From NCBI GenBank assembly GCA_947461145.1, contig CANHJD010000015.1, forward strand, positions 1-32,028: a stretch of DNA of 32,028 bases, written 5' to 3'. Below the pieces are notes generated by a model that did not search any database, had not been told where the DNA came from, and saw nothing but the letters and a program-made list of their open reading frames with translations. The position numbers and the translations under genes were made by a program. The DNA comes from Bacteriovoracaceae bacterium (GTDB taxonomy: Bacteria > Bdellovibrionota > Bacteriovoracia > Bacteriovoracales > Bacteriovoracaceae). Shown here piece by piece: positions 1-7,468 of this stretch (its first letter is position 1; the number at the start of each line of letters is the position of its first letter).

Positions 1-117
1 AGACCAAGACTATTTTCAATTCTTATGATGAATATTGCTAGAATGCTCGCTCAGAGGCTGAAAAAAACTACAATTGAGATGACGACTCTTTCTGAAAAAG
101 TTAAGAAAACGGCCTAA
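1..117 (+). CDS. C-terminal end of a probable cyclic-nucleotide-binding domain protein (partial)
   Basis: The window opens inside an open frame that reads 38 codons and stops at TAA 115-117. The visible tail contains a segment NIARMLAQRLKK followed by a short polar helix. That pattern (a final amphipathic helix with N-x-AR-x-L-A-x-R-L) is typical of the C-terminal helix of Crp-type cyclic-nucleotide-binding modules in signalling proteins. Only this helix is visible, so the identification rests on a short motif and could be wrong. The gene lies 18 bases upstream of the fabZ-like gene on the same strand and may be co-transcribed with it. Confidence 0.5.
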   Translation, partial: RPRLFSILMMNIARMLAQRLKKTTIEMTTLSEKVKKTA

Positions 118-135
118 GTCTCCGATAATTTTTAA

Positions 136-603
136 ATGAATATAAATATCAAGAAAAGACTCCACCATCGTCCCCCTTACCTCCTTATAGATAAAATTAT
201 TGATGTTTCAAAAGAGACAATTCATGCTCAGATAATACCACGGCAAGAAGACTTTTATCTCCAAGGACACTTTCCTGGCACTCCAATTGTCCCAGGGGCG
301 ATGATGCAAGAAATGACCACCCAAGCAGCTGGTTTACTCATCACCGAGTTTTATTCTCCCGTCGAAGATTACGACTCAGAATCTACCAAGGGTCACGCTT
401 TAGGTGTCTTACGAGCTATCCATTACGCCAAGTATAAGAAATTTGCTAGGCCTGATGATGTTCTAGATATTAAGGTTACCCTCTTGTTGAGAATTGAAAA
501 ATCCTTTCGCTTTAAGGCCGTAATTGAAATAGATGGTGAAAAAATCATGAGCAATGAATTCACGCTAATCAACATTTCTGAGGATGCTCTGAATGGCAAA
601 TGA
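136..603 (+). CDS. fabZ: 3-hydroxyacyl-ACP dehydratase, FabZ-type hotdog protein
   Basis: The product is 155 residues, the usual length of FabZ, which dehydrates 3-hydroxyacyl-ACP to trans-2-enoyl-ACP in fatty-acid elongation in the cytoplasm. The N-terminus has the family signature HHRPPYLLIDKI (residues 10-21). The catalytic loop GHFPGTPIVPG follows, with His45, and the active-site Glu59 lies in PGAMMQEM, 14 residues later, which is the normal FabZ spacing. The active site therefore looks intact. The start at 136 has only a weak ribosome site but places the signature at the expected distance from the N-terminus. The gene is not next to lpxD, lpxA or other fatty-acid genes. Instead its end overlaps an HD-GYP gene by 11 bases, so it may be a paralogue serving a specialised lipid rather than the housekeeping enzyme. 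Confidence 0.85.
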   Translation: MNINIKKRLHHRPPYLLIDKIIDVSKETIHAQIIPRQEDFYLQGHFPGTPIVPGAMMQEMTTQAAGLLITEFYSPVEDYDSESTKGHALGVLRAIHYAKYKKFARPDDVLDIKVTLLLRIEKSFRFKAVIEIDGEKIMSNEFTLINISEDALNGK

Positions 604-1567
604 TTTTCTTCCTGTTACAACCAAGTTTATTTACTATTTTACTGGTCCCCTTCCTTTTGATGTCTACATTCAACTCGCTGATGATAAATACACCAAGATT
701 TATCACAAGAATTCAGAGCATGATCCAAATCAAATTTATCGTTATGAAAATAAAGATCTTAAAATTTTATATGTCTCAAATGAGGAAAAAAATTTATTTG
801 GCTCGTTTTTATGCGAGCTAATTGATCAATTCAATACTGGTAAAGGAACAATCGACAAAGCAAAAATGATCGACATTATGAAAACTAGCCTTGAACTCAC
901 TTATGAAAAGATCATAAGTGAGAATGATGAGCTTGAAACAAATATGCAATGGGCGACTCATCAAGTTAAGGGTGCTCTACACTTACTTGAAGATGATATT
1001 AGTTCTGCCATTGAAGTTTTCAAGGCCCTTGCTGGTGACATACAACTACTGAAGCACTCCTATATGGTCTCGCTTTTCTCTCTAGTTCTGGCAAAAAAAT
1101 TAGGGATAAATAATCCAAAAAATTTGATGAACATAGGACTTGGAGCTCTTCTTCATGACGTGGGACATACCCGAGTGAATAAAGAACTTTTCACCAAGCA
1201 GAATCTGACCCCTAAAGAGTGGGAAGAAATTAAAGATCATCCTCAAATCGGTCTTAAGATTGTAGACTTCACCAAGGGGATCAGTTCAGATATCAGATCG
1301 ATTATTATGCAACATCATGAGCAATACAATGGACGTGGATACCCAAATAGGCTTAATAACAGCCTTATTTTTCCACCCGCAAAAATTGTTGCGATTGCAG
1401 ATGGTTTTTGCTCACTTCTCTCAAAAGCTTCTTACGGGGATACTCAATACTCGGCTGACCAGGCAATTAAAATGATGAAGGACGACATTGGTCACTATGA
1501 CCCTGAATTCCTAAATACGTTTGAGATGATAATTATTGGGGACAAAAAGAAATCTGCAAGGAAATAA
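593..1567 (+). CDS. HD-GYP domain cyclic-di-nucleotide phosphodiesterase
   Basis: This 324-residue cytoplasmic protein has an N-terminal module (about residues 20-70, FDVYIQLADDKYTKIYHKN and on) of a type often seen in front of HD-GYP domains in Bdellovibrio-like bacteria. A C-terminal HD-GYP domain follows (about 140-315). Visible metal-site residues are His155, His188-Asp189, His216, His241, His242 and Asp270. The signature HHEQYNGRGYP (241-251) is complete. HD-GYP proteins hydrolyse c-di-GMP or related cyclic dinucleotides. One oddity is that the usual HDxGK lysine is a histidine here (HDVGH, 188-192). The ATG at 593 has a good ribosome site (TGAGGA, 579-584) inside the fabZ coding end, so the two genes are translationally linked. 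A strong hairpin terminator follows directly. The domain call is firm; substrate and activity are inferred. Confidence 0.9.
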   Translation: MANDFLPVTTKFIYYFTGPLPFDVYIQLADDKYTKIYHKNSEHDPNQIYRYENKDLKILYVSNEEKNLFGSFLCELIDQFNTGKGTIDKAKMIDIMKTSLELTYEKIISENDELETNMQWATHQVKGALHLLEDDISSAIEVFKALAGDIQLLKHSYMVSLFSLVLAKKLGINNPKNLMNIGLGALLHDVGHTRVNKELFTKQNLTPKEWEEIKDHPQIGLKIVDFTKGISSDIRSIIMQHHEQYNGRGYPNRLNNSLIFPPAKIVAIADGFCSLLSKASYGDTQYSADQAIKMMKDDIGHYDPEFLNTFEMIIIGDKKKSARK

Positions 1568-1596
1568 AATATCCCGCCATTCGGCGGGATATTTTA
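1565..1596. terminator. Bidirectional hairpin terminator between convergent genes
   Basis: A perfect 14-base-pair inverted repeat (1565-1578 with 1583-1596) encloses the four-base loop ATTC. The stem has a GC-rich core (CCCGCC/GGCGGG) flanked by A-runs on one side and T-runs on the other. On either strand the hairpin therefore ends in a T-rich tract. It overlaps the stop of the HD-GYP gene (plus) and lies 4 bases from the stop of the minus-strand membrane-protein gene, so it can terminate both transcripts. Confidence 0.9.
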
Positions 1597-1600
1597 ATCT

Positions 1601-2548
1601 TTAAGCTTTAGAAGGGGTCATTCCACCCACAGTCTCAGCCTCACTTATGTTCACTTTTGCTTGGGGTTGAGGGTGAAGATATTCTAATACTTCATTTACA
1701 GCGGCTGCAGCCTCACGGCCAGGGTCCTCAGAACGAGGTGATAATCTTCGCTTAGTATTTCCTTTTGCAACTTCACACACATCTCTTACGTACGCGTACG
1801 TCACTCCTTGAATTTTTGAAATGATGACTCTTGCTATCACAAAATAAAGAACTCCTCCCAAAATACTCGGAACGAGAACAATCAGATCAAAAACTTTTTC
1901 TTGGGAGGCAAGGAATGTGGACATCCCCTTAGGTGCTCTTAAAACTTCTATTGCAGTCTGTACAATTGATGAGTGTAGTTGATTTGTAAAAAGATAAATA
2001 GAGCCTATTGCAATAGACATCAGGATGAGAATGATACAAGAAAACTGGAAGTAGAATACATAATCCATAACTGGTTTATGGACTTTCTGAAGTTCTGCAG
2101 GAATTTCAATTGTTTTTTGATTTTTCTTAGCTTCTGCATATGAACAAATAAAATCCCCTAGTTTGATAAGTAGTTTACTTTTTTCAAGCCCAACGATCTT
2201 AATTTTTTCACCTTTGGCATTTTTAATTTCATTACACATTAAGATGAGTTCATTGAAAGGTCTTAGAATGATGTGTGATAAAAATAGGCCTATGAAAAAG
2301 ACCAAAATAAAAAACACCCCTACATAAGGGAGATAATCAATCTGAGTTTGAATCAGATAATTCAAAAAGACATCGGTATTCTCTTCATTTAGAGGAACTC
2401 CACTAGCAAGGAAATATGAAAAATTCAGTGAGATCAATAACCATACAGAATAAACCACAAGAGCAATCATAAGTGCTGGTACGAGGGTAACTAGAAGTGC
2501 TGTCCGAATGGCGAACTTTGAATCTTGGGATGAAAATAGCCCTTTCAT
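1601..2548 (-). CDS. Membrane protein with two TM-hairpin plus HAMP-like units, function unknown
   Basis: I do not recognise this 315-residue protein as a named family. Four hydrophobic segments are visible, at about residues 15-40, 73-95, 165-188 and 220-243. Segments 2 and 4 are each followed by a polar amphipathic stretch resembling a HAMP linker (about 92-137 and 241-292). The whole looks like two copies of a TM, extracytoplasmic loop, TM, HAMP-like unit. No kinase, cyclase, GGDEF or methyl-accepting domain follows; the C-terminus is a short polar tail. The ATG at 2548 has a reasonable ribosome site (AAAAGGAT) and a hydrophobic N-terminus. A role in membrane signal transduction as a sensor subunit is possible but unsupported by any catalytic motif. 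It is transcribed alone and ends at the shared terminator. Confidence 0.8.
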   Translation of the reverse strand: MKGLFSSQDSKFAIRTALLVTLVPALMIALVVYSVWLLISLNFSYFLASGVPLNEENTDVFLNYLIQTQIDYLPYVGVFFILVFFIGLFLSHIILRPFNELILMCNEIKNAKGEKIKIVGLEKSKLLIKLGDFICSYAEAKKNQKTIEIPAELQKVHKPVMDYVFYFQFSCIILILMSIAIGSIYLFTNQLHSSIVQTAIEVLRAPKGMSTFLASQEKVFDLIVLVPSILGGVLYFVIARVIISKIQGVTYAYVRDVCEVAKGNTKRRLSPRSEDPGREAAAAVNEVLEYLHPQPQAKVNISEAETVGGMTPSKA

Positions 2549-2614
2549 AAGGATCCTTTTAATAAATTAGAGATCACAACATTTTATGCGACTGGACTTT
2601 AGACTCAACCTAAT

Positions 2615-2644
2615 TTGCAAAAAAATGTGAAAATGGGCTAAACT
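2615..2644 (+). promoter_or_regulatory. Candidate sigma-70-type promoter for the small secreted protein gene
   Basis: TTGCAA (2615-2620) and TAAACT (2639-2644) are separated by 18 bases and lie in the divergent intergenic region upstream of the gene at 2822. This would leave a leader of roughly 170 bases that includes the hairpin at 2734-2768. AT-rich DNA yields such matches by chance, so this is a weak call. Confidence 0.25.
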
Positions 2645-2733
2645 CTTGAAAAGAAGTGGACTCAAGAAGTCTGGTTTCACCTTCAAAACTTATCAAACTC
2701 ATAAAATTGGCGCTTATGTCTAAAAGATAGACA

Positions 2734-2768
2734 GCACCGGCTAACATTTTCAAGTTAGCACTTGGTGC
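2734..2768 (+). promoter_or_regulatory. Interrupted hairpin upstream of the small secreted protein gene
   Basis: GCACC (2734-2738) can pair with GGTGC (2764-2768), and GCTAAC (2740-2745) with GTTAGC (2754-2759). The loop is 8 bases, with a one-base bulge on one side and a four-base bulge on the other. It lies about 54 bases before the TTG start at 2822. It may be a leader structure influencing translation or RNA stability; no riboswitch class is recognised and no T-tract follows. Confidence 0.35.
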
Positions 2769-2821
2769 CTGAAAATTGTTTTAGGATTACGACATCCAAA
2801 TCTATCAAATGGGAGTTCATC

Positions 2822-3184
2822 TTGAAAAAAATTATTTTTATCGCCTTATCACTCCTCTCACTAAGCGCATTTGCGAAGGAAAAGGTTTTGCTTCAATGTA
2901 CAACTTATGGGGACGCACTAAGTGAAGTTCAGATTACTGCTGATTCTAAAGGTGACGAGTTTGTTAAAGTGGTTGAAATGGACATGAGATCTACAAAGTA
3001 TATGCTTACGACAAAATTTGAAAAAACAACTATTGGAGATAAAACTTACGTGGGCGCAGTTTATATTGACAGTGCTTCTGGCGGCGAGGTTGATCAGGCC
3101 GTTATGTTTCAATTTCATGCAAATAAAACCTCTGCCACTCTTGCTCACAGAGGCTCAGTCTTTTTTCTAGACTGTCGTAATTAA
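2822..3184 (+). CDS. Small secreted protein of unknown function
   Basis: The product is 120 residues. It starts with a clear signal peptide (Met-Lys-Lys, then a hydrophobic run ending SLSAFA, cleavage after about residue 18). The mature part is about 100 residues, mostly predicted strand-like, with cysteines at 26 and 118 that could bridge the two ends. The start is TTG at 2822: it is preceded at the right distance by GGGAG (2811-2815), and it puts the signal peptide exactly at the N-terminus, whereas an upstream in-frame TTG at 2762 would bury the signal. I recognise no family. It is a single gene with its own terminator at 3194-3219. Periplasmic or extracellular location is inferred from the signal peptide; no lipobox cysteine is present at the cleavage site. 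Confidence 0.75.
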   Translation: MKKIIFIALSLLSLSAFAKEKVLLQCTTYGDALSEVQITADSKGDEFVKVVEMDMRSTKYMLTTKFEKTTIGDKTYVGAVYIDSASGGEVDQAVMFQFHANKTSATLAHRGSVFFLDCRN

Positions 3185-3193
3185 TTCATCCTA

Positions 3194-3219
3194 GGGCGAG
3201 GAAACCCTCGCCCGTTTTA
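3194..3219. terminator. Hairpin terminator after the small secreted protein gene
   Basis: GGGCGAGG (3194-3201) pairs with CCTCGCCC (3206-3213) around the loop AAAC, and is followed by GTTTT (3214-3218). It sits 10 bases after the plus-strand stop. The same hairpin lies just beyond the stop of the broken minus-strand gene (3217-3448), but that side has no T-tract. Confidence 0.85.
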
Positions 3220-3448
3220 AACCTTTTGAATATCTTTCATCGTAAATTGGCCTGGGTCTTCGTAGTCACAAGAATAAGTGACAGCAAGAATAAAGAAGAA
3301 AAACCAAACTAATAAGCTTCTGGCATTACTTGACCAGAAAGGTCTAGAAATCTCCCCCTAGCATTTTTAGATTACGATTGGCTTTTTGCAAGTCATACTG
3401 AAGCACAGCATTGATTGCCAACGTCTCTTTACGAGCTAAATCAAGCAA
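3217..3448 (-). pseudogene. Small membrane-protein gene split by a +1-base frameshift at a G5 run
   Basis: Two adjacent minus-strand frames read like one gene. The first (3448 to 3344, TTG start with AAAGAG about 10 bases upstream) encodes 34 residues, an amphipathic helix-like stretch with core ARKETLAINAVLQYDLQKAN, and stops at TAG 3346-3344. The second frame continues through the same place, has no ordinary start codon, and encodes a hydrophobic segment (SLLVWFFFFILAVTY) followed by a polar tail ending at TAA 3219-3217. Removing one G from the run of five G (plus strand CCCCC, 3354-3358) joins them into one open frame of about 76 residues with a helix, one membrane segment and a polar C-terminus. 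The cause may be an assembly error in the homopolymer, a recent inactivating mutation, or programmed frameshifting. The family is unknown. The break accounts for most of an otherwise empty 311-base gap. Confidence 0.55.
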
Positions 3449-3495
3449 GTTAGGATTACTCTTTTTAAAAATTCAAACTTCCAAGGATTTATTGC

Positions 3496-4974
3496 ATGAT
3501 TTCGGTGAACTTACCCAAAGAAGTCATTTCTGTTCAAAATTTCGTTGGTGGCCAATGGGTTAAAGGCTCTGGCCAAAAAGGCGAAGTTATTAGCCCCTAT
3601 AATCATGAAGTCATCGGAGAATTTTATAACTCCACCTCTCAAGATGTTGAAGCAGCAGTCAAGCTAGCGGTAAAAGCACAAAAAGACTGGGCCAACACTC
3701 CAATCAAAGAACGAACAAAAGTGATGTTTAATTTTCGCAATATTCTTCTTCGTGACCAGGAAGCAATTGCGCACCTGAAGTCTGCAGAGTCTGGAAAAAC
3801 TTTTAGTGAAGGTCTCGCTGGACTCATGAAAGGTATTGAAGTCTTAGAGTACGCCATCTCTCTTCAAAATTTAGACCTCGGTGGAAAGCTTGAAGTTTCT
3901 CGCGGTGTTCAGTGTGAATATCGTCGTGAAGCTCTAGGAATTGTTGCCAATATTACACCTTTTAATTTTCCTGCAATGGTTCCAATGTGGACGATCCCAA
4001 TAGCCTTGACTCTAGGTAATGCTTATATTTGGAAGCCTTCAGAGAAAACACCACTAACATCTCTTAAAATTGCAAATGCGCTGAAAGAAGCTGGTCTTCC
4101 TGATGGACTCTTTAGCGTTATTCAAGGTGGGCGTGAAGCAGTAGAAGCAATTATTGATCATCCATCTATCAAAGCTATTGGATTTGTCGGATCAACTAAA
4201 ATTGCAAAACTTGTTTATGAGCGTGGAAGTCAGCACGGAAAACGTGTGCTTGCGCTTGGTGGAGCAAAAAACCATATTGTACTTCTTCCCGATGCAAATC
4301 TAGATCTAAGCGGAATGGGTATTTCAGACTCTTTTACTGGATGTGCTGGTCAAAGATGTATGGCCGCATCAGTGTTATTAGCTGTTGGTGATGTTGATAA
4401 GCATATTCAAAAAATTATTGAACGTGCTAGTTCATTAAAGCTCGGCCAAGACATGGGAGCCATCATCACGAAAGAACAGGTCGAGTTCCTAAAAAATGCG
4501 ATTGATCGCGCTGAAAAGGCTGGTGCAAAAGTTCTTCTAGATGGAAGGAAAGCCAAGGCACCTGCTGGTTTTGAGGGTGGTCATTGGATAGGCCCAACAA
4601 TTCTAGACAATATACAACCAGGGTCTGAAGCTGCTTCAGTAGAACTTTTTGGACCGGTGATTTCAATAGTCCGTTGTAAAGATATCACAGAAGCCATGGC
4701 AATTGAGAATTCAGTCGATTATGGGAATGCCTGCTCGGTTTTCACTTCTAGTGGGATTCATGCTGAAAGAGTGATTAGAGAGGCTTCAACAGGAATGGTT
4801 GGAGTTAATATTGGTGTTCCTGTTCCTCGTGAACCATTCTCTTTTGGCGGAATAAACGCCTCCAAGTTTGGTCATGGAGATATCACCGGACAACACAGTC
4901 TTGATTTTTGGAGTAACGTTAAAAAAATTACTCTTAAATGGGAAAAACAAGTCGATTCAAATTGGATGTCATAA
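3496..4974 (+). CDS. mmsA: (Methyl)malonate-semialdehyde dehydrogenase, CoA-acylating
   Basis: This 492-residue aldehyde dehydrogenase converts malonate or methylmalonate semialdehyde plus CoA and NAD+ to acetyl-CoA or propionyl-CoA with loss of CO2. Visible landmarks are the Asn157 motif TPFNFP, the cofactor motif GFVGST (229-234), and the catalytic cysteine Cys288 in GQRCMA. The segment LGGAKNH (254-260) takes the place of the general-base ELGGK of ordinary aldehyde dehydrogenases; absence of that glutamate is the hallmark of the CoA-dependent branch. The start at 3496 has AAGGA (3483-3487) 8 bases upstream. It is the first gene of a tight plus-strand operon, 9 bases before URC1. In this setting its likely substrate is the malonate semialdehyde or 3-hydroxypropionate-derived fragment of the uracil ring, rather than valine or inositol breakdown products. 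Family assignment is firm; the specific substrate is inferred. Confidence 0.9.
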   Translation: MISVNLPKEVISVQNFVGGQWVKGSGQKGEVISPYNHEVIGEFYNSTSQDVEAAVKLAVKAQKDWANTPIKERTKVMFNFRNILLRDQEAIAHLKSAESGKTFSEGLAGLMKGIEVLEYAISLQNLDLGGKLEVSRGVQCEYRREALGIVANITPFNFPAMVPMWTIPIALTLGNAYIWKPSEKTPLTSLKIANALKEAGLPDGLFSVIQGGREAVEAIIDHPSIKAIGFVGSTKIAKLVYERGSQHGKRVLALGGAKNHIVLLPDANLDLSGMGISDSFTGCAGQRCMAASVLLAVGDVDKHIQKIIERASSLKLGQDMGAIITKEQVEFLKNAIDRAEKAGAKVLLDGRKAKAPAGFEGGHWIGPTILDNIQPGSEAASVELFGPVISIVRCKDITEAMAIENSVDYGNACSVFTSSGIHAERVIREASTGMVGVNIGVPVPREPFSFGGINASKFGHGDITGQHSLDFWSNVKKITLKWEKQVDSNWMS

Positions 4975-4983
4975 GGAAGAAAT

Positions 4984-6246
4984 ATGCAAAACGAAACTAA
5001 ACCTCACCATGTCATTTTGGCGACTCACTCAAATCTTAAATATAAAGAGAGTCTTCCAATTCACTGGGGAGCAAAAAATCCGATGGAGCGTGGCCCTGTA
5101 GTCGCTTCGCAAACAAACCCAACTCGCCGAAACGCGATTGGAACCCACTCTGGATCTTATACTGTATATCGTGCGCTCTCCATCGCTAGTGGAAAATTTC
5201 CCTCGCAACACAAACCAGATCTCACGAATACTGAGAGCCCAATAAAAATTGGGCCCCATGATTCTTGGTTTGATCCACTTAAAATCGTTTCAATTGATCC
5301 TTGGGGATTAGATCCTCTTGAGAATTTCAAACCTCTCTTTGATAAGGGCTATGATATACGTCCAACGATAGCGGTAACTCAGGCCCGCTTACAGATCCCA
5401 GAAATTTATCAGGCCATTGAAAAAGGCAGACTCAAGCCAGACGGGAAAATCATTCTTGAAAATGGTGATATAAAAATCACTAAAGTTGCTCTTGATCCTG
5501 TATGGTTTCTTCCAGGCATTGCTAAGAGGCTTGGTGTAGAGGAAGGTGATCTTCGTCGCACTCTTTTTCAAGAAACTGGAGGTATGTATCCAGAACTCAT
5601 CACTCGCCCTGACCTAAAAACTTGGCTTCCTCCTATTGGCTCGTCAACAGCGTACATTTTTGGGAATCCTCAAGATCTTGCTAATCCAAAGGTCGAACTT
5701 ACCTGTCGAGTGCATGATGAATGTAATGGTTCAGACGTTTTTGGGTCTGATATTTGTACATGCCGACCGTACCTTATGTGGGGAATTGAGCATGCAGCTG
5801 AAACCGCCCAAAAGGGTGGCGTAGGAATTATTATTTACTACCGGAAGGAAGGCCGTGCACTTGGAGAAGTGACAAAATTTCTCGTCTACAACGCTCGTAA
5901 ACGTCAAACAGGCGGAGATTCTGCTGCAACATATTTCCAACGAACAGAATGTGTAGCAGGTGTTGAAGATGCTCGTTTCCAAGAATTTATGCCAGACCCT
6001 CTCCACTTTTTTGGAATTAAGAAAATCCATAATCTCCATTCAATGTCGAATATGAAGTACGACGCAATCGTAGGCAGTGGAATTGAAGTGGTCAATCGAA
6101 TATCTATTCCTGATGATCTCATCCCGCCTGATGCACAGGTTGAAATGGAAGCAAAAAAAGCAGCTGGCTATTTTACAGTGGACGGTGCGAAATCCAAAGA
6201 AGAGCTGATTAAAGTTAAAGGCCGTGAGATTGAGGAGAAAAAATGA
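4984..6246 (+). CDS. URC1: URC1-type GTP cyclohydrolase II homologue (uracil catabolism)
   Basis: This 420-residue protein has a long N-terminal domain (about 1-225) that riboflavin-pathway RibA lacks, then a GTP cyclohydrolase II core (about 226-375). The core keeps three probable zinc cysteines: Cys247 in HDEC, and Cys258 and Cys260 in DICTC. It also has the RKEGRALG motif (287-294), equivalent to RQEGRGIG in RibA, and a C-terminal substrate segment ending GSGIEVVNRI. This architecture matches URC1 of the URC uracil-degradation pathway known from the yeast Lachancea kluyveri and from many bacteria, where it works with URC4 and uracil phosphoribosyltransferase. All these partners are in this operon, so ring opening of a UMP-derived substrate is more likely than riboflavin synthesis. 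No other rib gene is present. Its last four bases (ATGA) overlap the start of URC4, a sign of translational coupling. Confidence 0.9.
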   Translation: MQNETKPHHVILATHSNLKYKESLPIHWGAKNPMERGPVVASQTNPTRRNAIGTHSGSYTVYRALSIASGKFPSQHKPDLTNTESPIKIGPHDSWFDPLKIVSIDPWGLDPLENFKPLFDKGYDIRPTIAVTQARLQIPEIYQAIEKGRLKPDGKIILENGDIKITKVALDPVWFLPGIAKRLGVEEGDLRRTLFQETGGMYPELITRPDLKTWLPPIGSSTAYIFGNPQDLANPKVELTCRVHDECNGSDVFGSDICTCRPYLMWGIEHAAETAQKGGVGIIIYYRKEGRALGEVTKFLVYNARKRQTGGDSAATYFQRTECVAGVEDARFQEFMPDPLHFFGIKKIHNLHSMSNMKYDAIVGSGIEVVNRISIPDDLIPPDAQVEMEAKKAAGYFTVDGAKSKEELIKVKGREIEEKK

Positions 6247-7460
6247 AGGCAACAGAGGCTGATTTAAATTATATTCTTTCTCCAAAAGCAATCAGGGAAA
6301 AATCTAATTTGCTTTTTGATCTTACACTTAAAGGTAAAACTCATTTTGAGTATCACGAATCTCAACTTTTACCTGTTGTCGATTTTGTTATTGAGGTGAT
6401 TAAGAAAAATTATCCTGATCTAAATATTCCTTTTCACTCACGTTGGGGACACTTCAAGGTGGGAGGAATTGATAGACTTAAGTCACTAAATGATAAAATC
6501 GCCTCTCTCCCAAAGGCAGAGCAAGCAAGAATCAAGCTTGATCTTGTTGTGGTTTCAGTTCTGTTGGATGCTGGAGCTGGGGAAAAGTGGAGCTTCTTTG
6601 AAGAGCAGTCAAAGCAAAGTTTCGGTCGATCTGAAGGGCTTGCTGTCGCAAGTCTTTATATGTTCCTTAATGGTGACTTCTCACATGATCCAAAGCAGCC
6701 TTGGCAGGTAACGGCCCAAGGATTAATGAATCTGACCAAAGAAAAATTAGAAAAAGGGTTTCAAGTAACGGCTTTAAACCCACTCATTGGTGTTGAGGGG
6801 CGTCTGAGTCTTTTAAAAACTTTAGGGGAGACGTTAGCTAAAAATGGCACACATTTTAAGCACTCTAGACCAGGATTTATTTTTGATTTCATGCAATCCA
6901 AGGGCAGCCTCGTTGAGGCCGTAGATCTTTTAAGGGCCGTCCTTGATGGACTTGGCCCAATTTGGCCTGGCCGAATTTCTCTTAACGGAATCAATCTTGG
7001 AGATGTTTGGCATCATTCACTACTCGGATCAAAAGAGGACTTCAACTCACTCGTTCCTTTTCATAAACTTTCTCAATGGATGACTTACTCTCTAATTGAG
7101 CCAATTGAAGAAGCTGGAGTGAAAGTTCAGAATGTTCATTTAATGACAGGTCTTCCTGAATATAGAAATGGAGGCCTGTTACTTGATAAAGGAATCCTGA
7201 CCCTCAAGAATCCAGAACTTTTAACTAAGGCACACAAACCAGACTCGGACCTTATTGTGGAATGGCGTGCTCTTACAATTGTTTTATTAGATAAAATTGG
7301 CGAGCTTGTTCGTCAAAAACTTCACAAATCAGAAGCCGACTTCCCTCTTGCAAAAGTACTGGAAGGCGGAACATGGTGGGCCGGAAGAATTGCGGCGAAA
7401 GAAAAAAGAGCGGACGGCACACCTCCCCTTAAACTTGACTCTGACGGAACTGTCTTTTAG
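6243..7460 (+). CDS. URC4: URC4-type protein (DUF1688), uracil catabolism
   Basis: The 405-residue product shows the features of the DUF1688/URC4 family. The N-terminal part reads AIREKSNLLFDLTLKGKTHF and then HSRWGHFKVGG. Near residue 110 comes DLVVVSVLLDAGAGEKW, and a conserved C-terminal WRALTIVLLDKIGE and GGTWWAGRIAA follow. URC4 is essential for uracil use in the yeast pathway; its exact reaction is not something the sequence reveals. It is thought to act after or together with URC1 in breaking down the opened UMP ring. The gene starts inside the stop of URC1 (ATGA), and upp follows 8 bases after its stop, with the ribosome site AGGAGA at the junction. Length is normal for the family, no frameshift is visible, and no signal peptide is present, so the protein is cytoplasmic. 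Confidence 0.88.
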   Translation: MKATEADLNYILSPKAIREKSNLLFDLTLKGKTHFEYHESQLLPVVDFVIEVIKKNYPDLNIPFHSRWGHFKVGGIDRLKSLNDKIASLPKAEQARIKLDLVVVSVLLDAGAGEKWSFFEEQSKQSFGRSEGLAVASLYMFLNGDFSHDPKQPWQVTAQGLMNLTKEKLEKGFQVTALNPLIGVEGRLSLLKTLGETLAKNGTHFKHSRPGFIFDFMQSKGSLVEAVDLLRAVLDGLGPIWPGRISLNGINLGDVWHHSLLGSKEDFNSLVPFHKLSQWMTYSLIEPIEEAGVKVQNVHLMTGLPEYRNGGLLLDKGILTLKNPELLTKAHKPDSDLIVEWRALTIVLLDKIGELVRQKLHKSEADFPLAKVLEGGTWWAGRIAAKEKRADGTPPLKLDSDGTVF

Positions 7461-7468
7461 GAGAATTT

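Noticed and set aside
4984-6246. GTP cyclohydrolase II for riboflavin synthesis (ribA)
   Set aside because: The protein has a long extra N-terminal domain and URC4 plus upp as neighbours; no other riboflavin gene is present.
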